DNA from: Butyrivibrio sp.
GTDB lineage: Bacteria; Bacillota; Clostridia; Lachnospirales; Lachnospiraceae
Reading direction: 5' to 3'
DNA length: 59,946 nucleotides
Assembly (NCBI GenBank): GCA_017470505.1
Contig: JAFUYO010000027.1
Coordinates: 1-59,946, forward strand
The notes beneath the pieces are model-generated. The model did not search any database, was not told where the DNA came from, and was given only the letters and a program-made list of their open reading frames with translations. Position numbers and translations under genes: made by a program. This document shows, piece by piece, positions 24,897-34,151 of the stretch. Position 1 is the stretch's first letter. Each line of letters opens with the position of its first letter.

Positions 24897-27641
24897 TCAG
24901 TCGTTGGCGTTTCCTCTGAAGATGACTATACCCTTTTTCTTGAACTTTTTGGGGGCATCTGCAGGAGCTTTGGCAGCACCTACGGCCTCCTCTGCCTTTG
25001 GCGCAGCACTTTCTGAAGGAGCGCGCTTTACAGGTGCGCTCTCAGACGCCGCACTCTTTGTTTTCTCGCTCCCCGGCGTTGCGGTCCTTGGCGCCGCAGT
25101 CTTTGCAGCTGCTGCCTTCAGGTCGACGCCGGCTGCATCTGCAACCTGCCTGATAACCGAGGTGCGCTTCTGCGAAGAAGAGCCTGAGAGCTTTGCGTTC
25201 TCTGCCCTGGGAGAGGGTGCCTTGGATCTCTGTGCAGCCTTTGCTGCCGCCTCAGCGGCAACCTTCGCGGGGTCCTGAAGCTTCATCGTAAGGGATATCC
25301 TCTTCTTGTCAAGCTCCACGTCAAGCACCTGAACATCGACAATGTCGCCAACACTCACTGCTTCAAGCGGGTGCCTGATATACTTGTCTGTTATGTGGGA
25401 TATGTGTACCAGACCGTCCTGGTGAACTCCTATATCCACAAAGCATCCGAAATCTATTACGTTTCTGACTGTGCCCTTTAATATCATGCCCGGCTTTAAG
25501 TCCTTCATGTCGAGGACATCGCTCCTGAGGATCGGAGCAGGCATGCTCTCTCTGGGGTCTCTTGAAGGTTTCTCAAGCTCCGAGAGGATATCTGTGAGCG
25601 TGATCTCACCAATACCAAGCTCCTCTGCGAGCTTCTTCTTCTCGGCCTCAGTGACCTTCCTTGAAAGAGTACCGACAGCAGAGCCGTTTGATGCTGCTGT
25701 GCCCTGGTTCTTCTCTTTTCTGCCGCGGCCTGTGTCGTCCACGATTGCTATATCACTCCCTGCAAGTGCTGCTGCGAGAGCTGCTCCCATGGCTGTGCCC
25801 GTATTTCTGATAACGAGCTGTTTGGGCTTTTTGGCGGGACGATTTTTGCTCTGAGGGGCAGGTGCCTTCTCCTGAGCCTTCTTGGCGGCATTTTTCTGAG
25901 CTGCGCGGACATCATCGAAGGTGATGCCGAGCTTGTCCATGAGCTTTAAGGTAGCCTCGTAGGACTCGGGGTGGACTGATGTTGCATCGAGCGGGTTTTC
26001 GCCGTCCGCGATGCGAAGGAAGCCGGCGCACTGCTCATAGGCCTTTGGTCCAAGCTTCGGAACGTTCAAAAGGTCCTCTCTCTTTTTGAACCTGCCGTTT
26101 TCCTCCCTGTAATCGACGATATTTTTGGCAATAGTCTTGCTGATACCTGATATATACTGAAGGAGTGGCGCTGATGCCGTATTGAGGTCAACACCAACCT
26201 TGTTTACGCAGTCCTCGACCACGCCCTCAAGGGTCTCTCCCAGTTTCTTCTGGTTCATGTCGTGCTGATACTGTCCTACACCGATGGACTTGGGATCTAT
26301 CTTTACAAGCTCTGCCAGAGGGTCCTGAAGTCTTCTCGCTATAGAAGCAGCGCTTCTCTGCCCCACGTCAAACTGAGGGAACTCCTCCGTGGCGAGCTTA
26401 CTTGCGGAATACACGCTCGCTCCTGCCTCGCTCACGATGACGTACTGAAGCGGTCTGTCAAGTTCCTTTATGAGTTCGACGATTATCTGCTCCGACTCTC
26501 TTGAAGCGGTGCCGTTTCCAACCGAAATAAGGTCAACGCCATACTTATCTATCAGCTTTTTGAGCTCTGCCTTGGACTCCTCAACCCTGTTCTGCGGAGC
26601 TGTGGGGTAGATAACTTTGGTGTCAAGCACCTTGCCTGTCGCATCCACAACGGCCAGCTTGCACCCTGTTCTGAAGGCGGGGTCCCACCCAAGAACTGTT
26701 TTCCCGGCGATTGGAGGTGCCATCAGGAGCTGCGTAAGGTTCTTGCCAAAAACCGAAATAGCTCCGTCCTCTGCCTTGTCCGTCAGCTCATTTCTGATAT
26801 CTCTCTCGATTGCGGGAGCTATCAGCCTGTCGTAGGCATCCTGGTTGATCTCTTCTATAACAGGAGTCGTGACAGGATTGTCGTTTTTCAGCATCTTTTT
26901 GTTGAGGAACTGCAGGATCCTCTCCTCCGGCGCCTGTATCTTTACCGTCAGGAATTTCTCTGCCTCGCCTCTGTTCAGGGCGAGCACTCTGTGGCCGAGA
27001 ACTTTTTTCACCGGCTCCTCGTAGTCGTAGTACATCTCGTATACGGACTGCGCCTTCTCGTCCTTGGCCCTGCTGACAAGAAGTCCCTCGTCCATTGTCG
27101 CCTCTCTTATATACGCCCTGAAGTCAGCGTTGTCGGAGACGTCCTCAGCGATGATATCCATGGCTCCCTGCAGAGCCTCAGCGACGTTGTTTACGCCCTT
27201 TTCCTCATCGACAAAAGCAGCTGCCTCCTCCTGAAGGGGCCTTGTGGTCTCCTGAAGGAGCAGTATCTCTGAGAGCGGCTCAAGTCCCTTTTCTCTGGCA
27301 ACTGAAGCCCTCGTCTTTCTCTTTGGTCTGTAGGGAAGATAGAGGTCCTCGATGGCAACCATGGTCTCAGCGGCCATGATCTTCTCTTTCAGCTCATCTG
27401 TCATCTTGCCCTGCTCTTCAATTGAGGCAAGCACCTGCTCACGCCTCTCCTCGAGTCCGCGCAGGTATTTGAGTCTCTCATCCAGGTTGCGGAGCTGCTC
27501 ATCGTTTAAAGAGCCTGTGACTTCCTTTCGGTATCTGGAAATGAAAGGAATGGTGTTCCCCTCGTCGATCAGCCCTATCGCTGCCTCCACCTGCCACTTC
27601 TCAACTCCAAGTTCCTCTTTGATCTTTAATACTATGTCCAT
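24897..27641 (-). CDS. tex: Tex-family S1 RNA-binding protein, extended
   Basis: A 914-aa Tex protein, an RNA-binding transcription accessory factor. It has the N-terminal helical Tex region, the YqgF-like domain (GWDPAFRTGCKLAVVD; GNGTASRESE), HhH motifs (about 490-560) and an S1 domain (714-788). Usual length is 715-775. Two low-complexity Ala/Lys/Pro-rich parts explain the excess: an insert of about 85 residues (about 580-665) before the S1 domain and a 126-residue tail (789-914) ending in a basic KKFKKKG patch. SD is weak; the promoter is at 27694-27723. Confidence 0.93.
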   Translation of the reverse strand: MDIVLKIKEELGVEKWQVEAAIGLIDEGNTIPFISRYRKEVTGSLNDEQLRNLDERLKYLRGLEERREQVLASIEEQGKMTDELKEKIMAAETMVAIEDLYLPYRPKRKTRASVAREKGLEPLSEILLLQETTRPLQEEAAAFVDEEKGVNNVAEALQGAMDIIAEDVSDNADFRAYIREATMDEGLLVSRAKDEKAQSVYEMYYDYEEPVKKVLGHRVLALNRGEAEKFLTVKIQAPEERILQFLNKKMLKNDNPVTTPVIEEINQDAYDRLIAPAIERDIRNELTDKAEDGAISVFGKNLTQLLMAPPIAGKTVLGWDPAFRTGCKLAVVDATGKVLDTKVIYPTAPQNRVEESKAELKKLIDKYGVDLISVGNGTASRESEQIIVELIKELDRPLQYVIVSEAGASVYSASKLATEEFPQFDVGQRSAASIARRLQDPLAELVKIDPKSIGVGQYQHDMNQKKLGETLEGVVEDCVNKVGVDLNTASAPLLQYISGISKTIAKNIVDYREENGRFKKREDLLNVPKLGPKAYEQCAGFLRIADGENPLDATSVHPESYEATLKLMDKLGITFDDVRAAQKNAAKKAQEKAPAPQSKNRPAKKPKQLVIRNTGTAMGAALAAALAGSDIAIVDDTGRGRKEKNQGTAASNGSAVGTLSRKVTEAEKKKLAEELGIGEITLTDILSELEKPSRDPRESMPAPILRSDVLDMKDLKPGMILKGTVRNVIDFGCFVDIGVHQDGLVHISHITDKYIRHPLEAVSVGDIVDVQVLDVELDKKRISLTMKLQDPAKVAAEAAAKAAQRSKAPSPRAENAKLSGSSSQKRTSVIRQVADAAGVDLKAAAAKTAAPRTATPGSEKTKSAASESAPVKRAPSESAAPKAEEAVGAAKAPADAPKKFKKKGIVIFRGNAND

Positions 27642-27693
27642 ACATCCCTCTAAACTTTAACTAAATTTTTTATAAATATTTACATACCTCCCT

Positions 27694-27723
27694 ATTATAC
27701 CAAGGTGACGTGCCTGTTTTCAA
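27694..27723 (-). promoter_or_regulatory. tex promoter
   Basis: TTGAAA (27718-27723) and TATAAT (27694-27699), spacer 18 bp, on the minus strand. Confidence 0.75.
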
Positions 27724-27745
27724 GACTCTGAAAAGCGCTCAAACA

Positions 27746-27774
27746 TTGAAGTTTGCCGCAGCTTATTGTAAAAT
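27746..27774 (+). promoter_or_regulatory. Promoter of 27811 gene group
   Basis: TTGAAG (27746-27751) and TAAAAT (27769-27774), spacer 17 bp. It probably drives the plus-strand group 27811-31525. Confidence 0.65.
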
Positions 27775-27810
27775 ATAATCAAGAATGCGCAGTTATGAGG
27801 AAAAGTATTG

Positions 27811-28215
27811 ATGGGAGAAAACGGGGAAGATAATCAGTCAGGCAACTATAACTACAACATAACACACAACAACCTTGACCCGCACGTGACTTTAGCCGGA
27901 ACAGCTCTTGTTATGGGGCTTGCATCGATTCCACTTGGCTTTTTTCTCAACATGGGAGTTATTACGGGAGGGATTGCCATCGTGCTGGCACTGCTCAGCA
28001 GAGGAGAGCTTTCATCTCTCCTTCCTCAGGCGAAAAAGGCTGTTGTCTACGGGATTTTGGGAGTAGTTATAGGATACGCAATCTTTGCTTATGACATCTA
28101 TGCCGTGGTCACTGACCCGAATGCAAGAGCACAGCTCAATGCAGTCTCTGAGCAGGTGAACGGAGTCAGTTTTGATGAGCTTCTTGAGCAGCTTGGCATA
28201 GAGACAGACGGCTGA
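27811..28215 (+). CDS. Small membrane protein, unknown
   Basis: A 134-aa protein with a polar Asn/Tyr-rich N-terminus (about 1-28), two hydrophobic helices close together (about 28-63) and a third (about 78-98), then a polar tail. The pattern resembles DUF4190-like small membrane proteins, but I do not assign a family firmly. I start at ATG 27811 (GAGG 10 nt upstream) rather than the TTG one codon earlier. First gene of a plus-strand group with a HExxH protein and a DUF975 protein. Confidence 0.7.
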   Translation: MGENGEDNQSGNYNYNITHNNLDPHVTLAGTALVMGLASIPLGFFLNMGVITGGIAIVLALLSRGELSSLLPQAKKAVVYGILGVVIGYAIFAYDIYAVVTDPNARAQLNAVSEQVNGVSFDELLEQLGIETDG

Positions 28216-28295
28216 CAGCCTTACATGAACGCGCAGTTGCCGGGCAGGAACTGTAACAGCGCATGCGGCGTTCGCAGTTACGGAACGAGGTACCT

Positions 28296-28820
28296 ATGAG
28301 TTTGATCGGTTCGATTGGAAGTGGATATGGTTCATATATGGGCGCATACGGTATGGGTATTGGTATGGGCTCTGGAGTATCCGGTGCCGGAGAAACCGGG
28401 GACGTCAAGGCCATTCTCAATCCCGGAGAGTCCACCAAGGCCAATCCCGGCAAGAGAGTTTCTCCCGCAGAGTGTGAGACCTGCAAGAACCGCAAGTACC
28501 AGGACGGCTCAGATGAGATGGTCTCTTTTAAGTCAGCCCAGCACATAGACCCTCAGTCAGCCATGGCCCGCGTAAGAGGACACGAGGCTGAGCACGTGAG
28601 CAACGCCTTCAAGGACGCCGCCCAGAATAACGGCAAGGTACTTCAGGCCTCAGTTTCCATCAAGACCGCGATCTGCCCTGAATGCGGACGCACCTATGTG
28701 TCCGGGGGCGAAACCTGCACCAAGATAGCATACAAAAACGAAGATAATCCTTATACCAAGGCGAGGAAAGCCGAGAACAGGCAGGGGCTTTTGGGGGCAA
28801 ATGTCGATCTCGCCGGATAA
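28296..28820 (+). CDS. Putative HExxH metalloprotein, Gly/Met-rich N-terminus
   Basis: A 174-aa protein of a type I have seen only as hypothetical in Lachnospiraceae. Residues 1-33 are Gly/Ser/Met/Tyr-rich. Two cysteine pairs (C60/C63 and C127/C130, plus C141) frame a central RGHEAEHV segment at 94-101, a canonical HExxH zinc motif. SprA-like or other minimal metallopeptidase folds are possible; no third zinc ligand can be named. There is no signal peptide. Start chosen at ATG 28296 (GAGG 5 nt upstream). Followed after 18 bp by the DUF975 gene. Confidence 0.7.
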   Translation: MSLIGSIGSGYGSYMGAYGMGIGMGSGVSGAGETGDVKAILNPGESTKANPGKRVSPAECETCKNRKYQDGSDEMVSFKSAQHIDPQSAMARVRGHEAEHVSNAFKDAAQNNGKVLQASVSIKTAICPECGRTYVSGGETCTKIAYKNEDNPYTKARKAENRQGLLGANVDLAG

Positions 28821-28838
28821 GGCGGGGAGTTTTGCACC

Positions 28839-29564
28839 ATGAATGAATACAAATCAACAGCCAGGCTTAAGAGCATTGCCGCAGAAAGATCACTTGGCAG
28901 ATACGGCACACTGATAGGTGCCAACATCATAATCTATGCCATTCAGGTCATTGTTTCCGCCATAACAACTGTCTCGACAGGCGGGAGCTTATTTTTCATC
29001 ATAACCAACAACATCATAACTCTTATCGTAAACATCCTTTTGGGACTGCTTGTGTCCGGGAAGGCTTATCTTTATATGAACCTTCTCTACTCACAGCCGG
29101 TTGCGGCATCCGATATCTTCTTCGGGTTAAAGCAGCAGCCGCAGAAGGCTGTCGCCATACAGGCACTCTTTGTCATAGTTGATTTTCTGATCTCCATCCC
29201 GGGGCAGCTCCTTATGATCCAGTACCAGAAATCTCCTGATGCCAACTCAGTTCTCGCCGCAGTGCTCGCTCTCTCTGTCGGTCTGTGTATCAACATCATC
29301 TTTTCTCTTGTTTATTCCCAGTCGTTTTTCATACTGCATGACTTCCCCGACAGGACCGCGGTGAAAATACTTGCAAGCAGCAGGCATTTGATGAAGGGCA
29401 ATATTTTCAGACTCTTTTACCTTCATGTATCTTTCATACCGCTGTATATCCTGGGGTGCCTTACGTTGTTTGTCCCGATCCTGTGGATAAACGTTTATCA
29501 TTATGCCGCCACCTGCGCTTTCTATCAGGATCTGATCGAGAGCACGGTTTCAACCGGAAAGTAG
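28839..29564 (+). CDS. DUF975-family integral membrane protein
   Basis: A 241-aa protein with about five to six transmembrane helices and the N-terminal amphipathic RLKSIAAERSLGRYGTLIGA typical of DUF975 proteins, common but uncharacterised in Clostridia. The middle cytoplasmic loop has SDIFFGLKQQPQKAVAIQAL, and the tail carries an RHLMKGN segment typical of the family. No transport or enzymatic motif is visible. It precedes the GH2 gene by 29 bp, so co-transcription is likely. Confidence 0.85.
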   Translation: MNEYKSTARLKSIAAERSLGRYGTLIGANIIIYAIQVIVSAITTVSTGGSLFFIITNNIITLIVNILLGLLVSGKAYLYMNLLYSQPVAASDIFFGLKQQPQKAVAIQALFVIVDFLISIPGQLLMIQYQKSPDANSVLAAVLALSVGLCINIIFSLVYSQSFFILHDFPDRTAVKILASSRHLMKGNIFRLFYLHVSFIPLYILGCLTLFVPILWINVYHYAATCAFYQDLIESTVSTGK

Positions 29565-29593
29565 GAAAGTAATACTCTGCGAGGAAAAGATAA

Positions 29594-31525
29594 ATGGATC
29601 TGATTGACGCAATAAAAGCAATAGACAAGCCACATGAGGACGATATCCTGAGCCGCCTCTTTACACCCTGGGGCGAAAAGCTGGACGCTTCACGTGTTCT
29701 GAAGGAGTACCCCAGACCCCAGTTTGTGAGGGATAGCTACATAAACTTAAACGGCTACTGGGACTACTGCATTATAAAAAAAGCTTCTGACTCCGCCCCA
29801 ATAGTACAGCCAACAAAATTTGACGGGCGGATCCTGGTTCCGTTCTCTCCGGAAGCTATGCTCTCGGGAGTTGAAAGGCGCCTTGAGCCTGATGAGTATC
29901 TCTGGTATAAAAGAACCGTTCCCGATATCACAAGATCGTCGGATGATTCGAGATTTCTTTTGCACTTCGGAGCTGTGGATCAGTTTGCCGATGTGTTCAT
30001 AAACGGAAAATATGTCGCCTCCCACAGCGGAGGGTATCTTCCCTTCACCCTGGACATAACCGAATACTTAAACGCCCCTGAAGGCGATATCCTGTCGGGA
30101 AATATCCTCTCTGTCAGAGCCTCCGACACAAGCGACTCCTCCTATCACAGCAGAGGCAAGCAGACGCTGAGGCGCGGCGGCATGTACTACACCTGTCAGA
30201 GCGGGATCTGGCAGAGCGTGTGGATAGAGGAGGTGCCAAAAACCTACATAAGGCAGATCCGCATACGACCTGAGAGCGACCTTGAAACCCTCAGTATAGA
30301 GGTATCGACCAATCACCCTGTCAATGTGACCGTAAGAATCGACGAAAATGAGATGACAAGGCAGCATGAGCCCTCGTTAAACTACGAGACCATGATTCAG
30401 GAGTCTGAATCATTTTCATCAGACACATATCCTGTCGAGGCGTCTGTTTCTTCCTCTGAGACTCCTTCCTACTGCAGGTTTTCTTTTACCATAAAAGACG
30501 CACATCTCTGGACACCGGAGGATCCCTGTCTCTATCCAGTTACGATAAGCGCAGGAGATGATACTGTTCGTTCCTACTTTGCGATGAGATACTACAGCAT
30601 CGAGCCCGACGATGAGAATATCCCGAGATTTTGTCTGAACCATAAGCCCTGCTTCCTGATGGGCGTCCTCGATCAGGGCTACTGGCCCGACGGCCTCTAC
30701 ACCGCGCCCTCAGACGAGGCACTGATCTACGATATCACTGAGATGAAGCGCCTTCATTACAATATGATGCGCAAGCACATGAAGATTGAGTCTGCCCGCT
30801 GGTACTACCACTGTGACCGTCTCGGGATGATCGTGTGGCAGGACATGGTCAGCGGCGGCTCATCCTACGCCAAGCCTGTCGTCTCCTATCTTCCCACTCT
30901 TTTCCCGAAGATATTCGGGAGGATGAGCGACGGCCCGTCCCACTATAAGACTTTCTCCCGCGCATCTGCCAAGGGGCGAAAAGAGTGGCTTTTGGAGATG
31001 CAGAACACTATCCACTATCTGTACAACGTCCCAAGCATAGCAACCTGGGTTCTGTTCAACGAGGGCTGGGGGCAGTTTAATGCTTCCGGCGCCACCATCA
31101 TGGCAAAAGAGATGGATGACACGCGCCCGATCGACCAGGCGAGCGGCTGGTTCGACGAGGGGAGCGGTTCATTTCGGAGCGTTCACAACTACTTCAGACC
31201 GCTCAGTGTGGAGAGAGACCCAAACGGCCGCGCCTTCGTCATCTCGGAGTACGGGGGGCTCGCCTGCCATATAGACGGCCACAGCAGCGTCGACCGCGTC
31301 TACGGGTATAAAAAATACGACACCCTCGACGAACTGGGTGTCGCATACTACAATCTTATAAATGCCACCATGATGCCGCTTATAGAAAAGGGGCTCTCGG
31401 GTGTTGTCTACACGCAGCTATGTGACGTGGAGGAGGAGGTAAACGGTCTTATGACCTACGACCGCAGGATCACAAAAATCAACCCTGACCTTGACCCCGG
31501 CCTGACAGCTCACATAAATGCATGA
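29594..31525 (+). CDS. Glycoside hydrolase family 2 enzyme
   Basis: A 643-aa GH2 enzyme (beta-galactosidase/beta-glucuronidase/beta-mannosidase clan). An N-terminal jelly-roll sugar-binding domain (about 40-215) and an Ig-like domain precede the TIM barrel. The acid/base Glu is in LFNEGWGQF and the nucleophile Glu in FVISEYGG. No signal peptide, so it acts on imported oligosaccharides in the cytoplasm. Substrate cannot be assigned from sequence. No dedicated transporter or regulator is adjacent. Confidence 0.9.
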   Translation: MDLIDAIKAIDKPHEDDILSRLFTPWGEKLDASRVLKEYPRPQFVRDSYINLNGYWDYCIIKKASDSAPIVQPTKFDGRILVPFSPEAMLSGVERRLEPDEYLWYKRTVPDITRSSDDSRFLLHFGAVDQFADVFINGKYVASHSGGYLPFTLDITEYLNAPEGDILSGNILSVRASDTSDSSYHSRGKQTLRRGGMYYTCQSGIWQSVWIEEVPKTYIRQIRIRPESDLETLSIEVSTNHPVNVTVRIDENEMTRQHEPSLNYETMIQESESFSSDTYPVEASVSSSETPSYCRFSFTIKDAHLWTPEDPCLYPVTISAGDDTVRSYFAMRYYSIEPDDENIPRFCLNHKPCFLMGVLDQGYWPDGLYTAPSDEALIYDITEMKRLHYNMMRKHMKIESARWYYHCDRLGMIVWQDMVSGGSSYAKPVVSYLPTLFPKIFGRMSDGPSHYKTFSRASAKGRKEWLLEMQNTIHYLYNVPSIATWVLFNEGWGQFNASGATIMAKEMDDTRPIDQASGWFDEGSGSFRSVHNYFRPLSVERDPNGRAFVISEYGGLACHIDGHSSVDRVYGYKKYDTLDELGVAYYNLINATMMPLIEKGLSGVVYTQLCDVEEEVNGLMTYDRRITKINPDLDPGLTAHINA

Positions 31526-31548
31526 TGAGCGTTTCCCGCAGTGTTTCC

Positions 31549-32919
31549 TCAGTATATCTCTACCTGGCCGTTGAATATCCTGCCAAGCTTCTTCTTTACC
31601 CTGATATATGCCGGGATGAGGAACGAATCCGCAAGTACCCACGCTATGGGGCTGGCAAAGCAGATAGCGGGGAAGCCAAATATCGGGACCAGGACCACTC
31701 CAACCAGGGTCCTTCCCACCATCTCCATGACACCGGCAAGGACCGCAAACATCGAATAGCCCATTCCCTGGATCAGGAACCTGACTATATTGACAAGCGC
31801 CAGCGGTATGTAAAACGCGCCGTTGATAATAAGGTACAGATGGGCGTTGTCAAGGCATGCGGTGTCCCCTGCCTCCAGAAATACCATGGCAAAGATCCTT
31901 CCAAACAGATAGAGCACCATGAAGGCGATCACTGAATAGCCGACTCCGAGCTTGACTGCTGCCACAAGTCCGTCCTGCAGGTGGTCAAGCTTTTTGGCTC
32001 CCACATTCTGACCTCCGTAGGTCGCCATGGTAGAGCCGAGAGCATCAAAGGGAATGCAAAAGAACATCCCGACCTTCTGCGCCGTCGTGACCGCTGCCGC
32101 AGCGTCTGTCCCAAGTCCGTTTATTGCGATCTGCAATATGACACTTCCAATAGCCGTTATCGAATACTGAAGTCCCATGGGCACTCCCATGTTCATAAGA
32201 ATGAGGAAGTGGGACCTGTCCAGAGTCCAGTCCTCTTTTTTCAGCTTGAGGATATCGATATTCTTTACTATAAAGGCAAGACACATAACTCCGGAAATGC
32301 CCTGGGATAATACGGTTGCAAGCGCAGCTCCCGTGATCCCCCAGCCAAAGGGTATGATAAAGAGAAGATCCAGGAGTATGTTTATGACTGATGCGATGAT
32401 CAAAAACTGCACGGGATGTTTGGAATCACCGAGGGCTCTAATTATGCCCGACAGAAGATTGTACATATAAGTGACAGGGATTCCCAAAAAGATAACGATT
32501 ATGTACCCGTATGCATACTCAAGTACGTCATCGGGTGTGTTCATCGCGACAAGTATCTGCCTGCAGAACAGGCTGACAAACAAGGTCATGACCGATGCAA
32601 ATATAACACTTAAGATAATGGCATGGGATACGAACTTCCTCATGCTCTTAAAGTCCCTCGCGCCAAATCTCTGGGCAACAGGTATGGCAAAGCCGTTGCA
32701 GACTCCCATACAGAATCCCATTATCAGGAAATTTACGGCGCCTGTTGTTCCCACGCCGGTATAGGCTTCTTTTCCTATAAACCAGGAGACAATGGCCGTG
32801 TCTATAATGTTGTAGAGCTGCTGAAAGAGCATTCCCCAAAGGAGCGAGAGTGAAAATCCCATAATGAGTCTCATGGGATCACCGACGGTCAGATCTTTGA
32901 TATTTGAGTTTTTCTGCAT
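31549..32919 (-). CDS. MATE-family efflux transporter
   Basis: A 456-aa membrane protein with about 12 helices and the two-fold MATE architecture: MRLIMGFSLSLLWGMLFQQL in helix 1, FGARD between halves, and the second-half start YGGQNVGAKK. It exports organic cations or drugs using Na+ or H+. I start at ATG 32919 (GAGGG 8 nt upstream), which gives the usual length; the open frame extends 73 codons further but without MATE-like sequence. It converges with the GH2 gene, 23 bp apart. Confidence 0.92.
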   Translation of the reverse strand: MQKNSNIKDLTVGDPMRLIMGFSLSLLWGMLFQQLYNIIDTAIVSWFIGKEAYTGVGTTGAVNFLIMGFCMGVCNGFAIPVAQRFGARDFKSMRKFVSHAIILSVIFASVMTLFVSLFCRQILVAMNTPDDVLEYAYGYIIVIFLGIPVTYMYNLLSGIIRALGDSKHPVQFLIIASVINILLDLLFIIPFGWGITGAALATVLSQGISGVMCLAFIVKNIDILKLKKEDWTLDRSHFLILMNMGVPMGLQYSITAIGSVILQIAINGLGTDAAAAVTTAQKVGMFFCIPFDALGSTMATYGGQNVGAKKLDHLQDGLVAAVKLGVGYSVIAFMVLYLFGRIFAMVFLEAGDTACLDNAHLYLIINGAFYIPLALVNIVRFLIQGMGYSMFAVLAGVMEMVGRTLVGVVLVPIFGFPAICFASPIAWVLADSFLIPAYIRVKKKLGRIFNGQVEIY

Positions 32920-33103
32920 GCTTATTTCCCTCTGCCGGAAAGCCGGCCTTAAACACAACTGCCCTGTTACATTGAAGCAAATAAAAAAACAACTTCTCAG
33001 ACAAGTGAATAGTCTACTACACCTTTGCAGAATATCAATCGGTATTTCGCCAAAATATTTCTGATATTCTTTTTGTTCATACAAGCAAATTGCACATAAA
33101 AAC

Positions 33104-33132
33104 TTCACTTCTTTTGATGAATGGTTTAAAAT
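33104..33132 (+). promoter_or_regulatory. Putative arcC promoter
   Basis: TTCACT (33104-33109) and TAAAAT (33127-33132), spacer 17 bp. Confidence 0.5.
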
Positions 33133-33168
33133 AGCCATATATCATTTTTTCTAAGAAACGGGGACAAA

Positions 33169-34107
33169 ATGGAAAATATCAAAGCAGTTGTTTCTCTCGG
33201 GCACGAAGCCCTCGGCATCACCACCAATGAGCAGATGAACGCCACCAGGGTCACGGCAAGGGCGCTCGCCGATCTGATAGAGGCCGGCTACCAGCTGGTC
33301 ATCACACATTCAAACGGACCGCAGGTCAGCATGATACACAAGGCCATGACCGAGCTCCACAGGATCTACATAGACTACACCGCAGCTCCCATGTGCGTCT
33401 GCAACGCGATGAGTCAGGGCTATGTCGGATATGATATTCAGAATTCATTGAAGACAGAGCTGACCAGCCGCGGCATCTACACACCTGTCAGCACTCTGCT
33501 GACACAGGTCACCGTGGATCCTTATGACGAGGCCTTCTATGCTCCCACCAAGGCTATCGGCAGGCACATGTCCAGGGAGGACGCCGATGCGGAGGTCAAG
33601 AAGGGCAACTTTGTAAAAGAGGAGCCGGGCAAGGGATACCGCAGGATAATAGCTGCTCCAAAGCCCATTGATATAGTAGAGATAGACGCAATAAGGGCTC
33701 TTGTCGATGCGGGGCAGGAAGTCATCGCCTGCGGTGGAGGAGGAATCCCTGTCATAGAGCAGGGACATGTTCTAAAGGGCGCTTCAGCCGTGATAGAAAA
33801 GGACGCAATCGCAGGCAAGCTGGCCGCAGACCTTATGTCCGACAGGCTCATCATCCTGACATCCGTTCCCTACGTATACAGAAACTTTGAGACTCCAAAA
33901 GAGGAGCCTATCCTCAAAATGAATGTCGAGACGGCGAGGGAATACATTGCGGCTGGAGAATTTGGCGAAGTTGATATGCTTCCAAAGATAGAGGCAGCCA
34001 TCACTTTCCTGAATGCAAACAAAAATGGTCAGGTTCTTATCACATCGCTTGGCGCCGTATCCGATGCGCTAAAGGGCAAGGCAGGTACGCTCATAACCTT
34101 CAATTAA
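33169..34107 (+). CDS. arcC: Carbamate kinase, LGHEALG variant
   Basis: A 312-aa amino-acid-kinase-fold enzyme that makes ATP from carbamoyl phosphate and ADP. THSNGPQV, the ACGGGGIPV loop, VIEKD and the C-terminal ITSL segment are present. The N-terminal phosphate motif is SLGHEALG, not the usual GGNAL, as in a subgroup of Firmicute carbamate kinases. With the ornithine carbamoyltransferase at 14612 it could complete arginine or citrulline fermentation, though the genes are 18 kb apart. It has a GGGGA ribosome site and its own terminator. Confidence 0.93.
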   Translation: MENIKAVVSLGHEALGITTNEQMNATRVTARALADLIEAGYQLVITHSNGPQVSMIHKAMTELHRIYIDYTAAPMCVCNAMSQGYVGYDIQNSLKTELTSRGIYTPVSTLLTQVTVDPYDEAFYAPTKAIGRHMSREDADAEVKKGNFVKEEPGKGYRRIIAAPKPIDIVEIDAIRALVDAGQEVIACGGGGIPVIEQGHVLKGASAVIEKDAIAGKLAADLMSDRLIILTSVPYVYRNFETPKEEPILKMNVETAREYIAAGEFGEVDMLPKIEAAITFLNANKNGQVLITSLGAVSDALKGKAGTLITFN

Positions 34108-34112
34108 AGAAT

Positions 34113-34151
34113 CACCGGGAGGAATTTTTACATTTCTCCCGGTGTTTTTTT
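34113..34151 (+). terminator. arcC terminator
   Basis: Perfect 9-bp arms CACCGGGAG/CTCCCGGTG and a T-run of seven, between convergent arcC and clpX. Confidence 0.92.
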
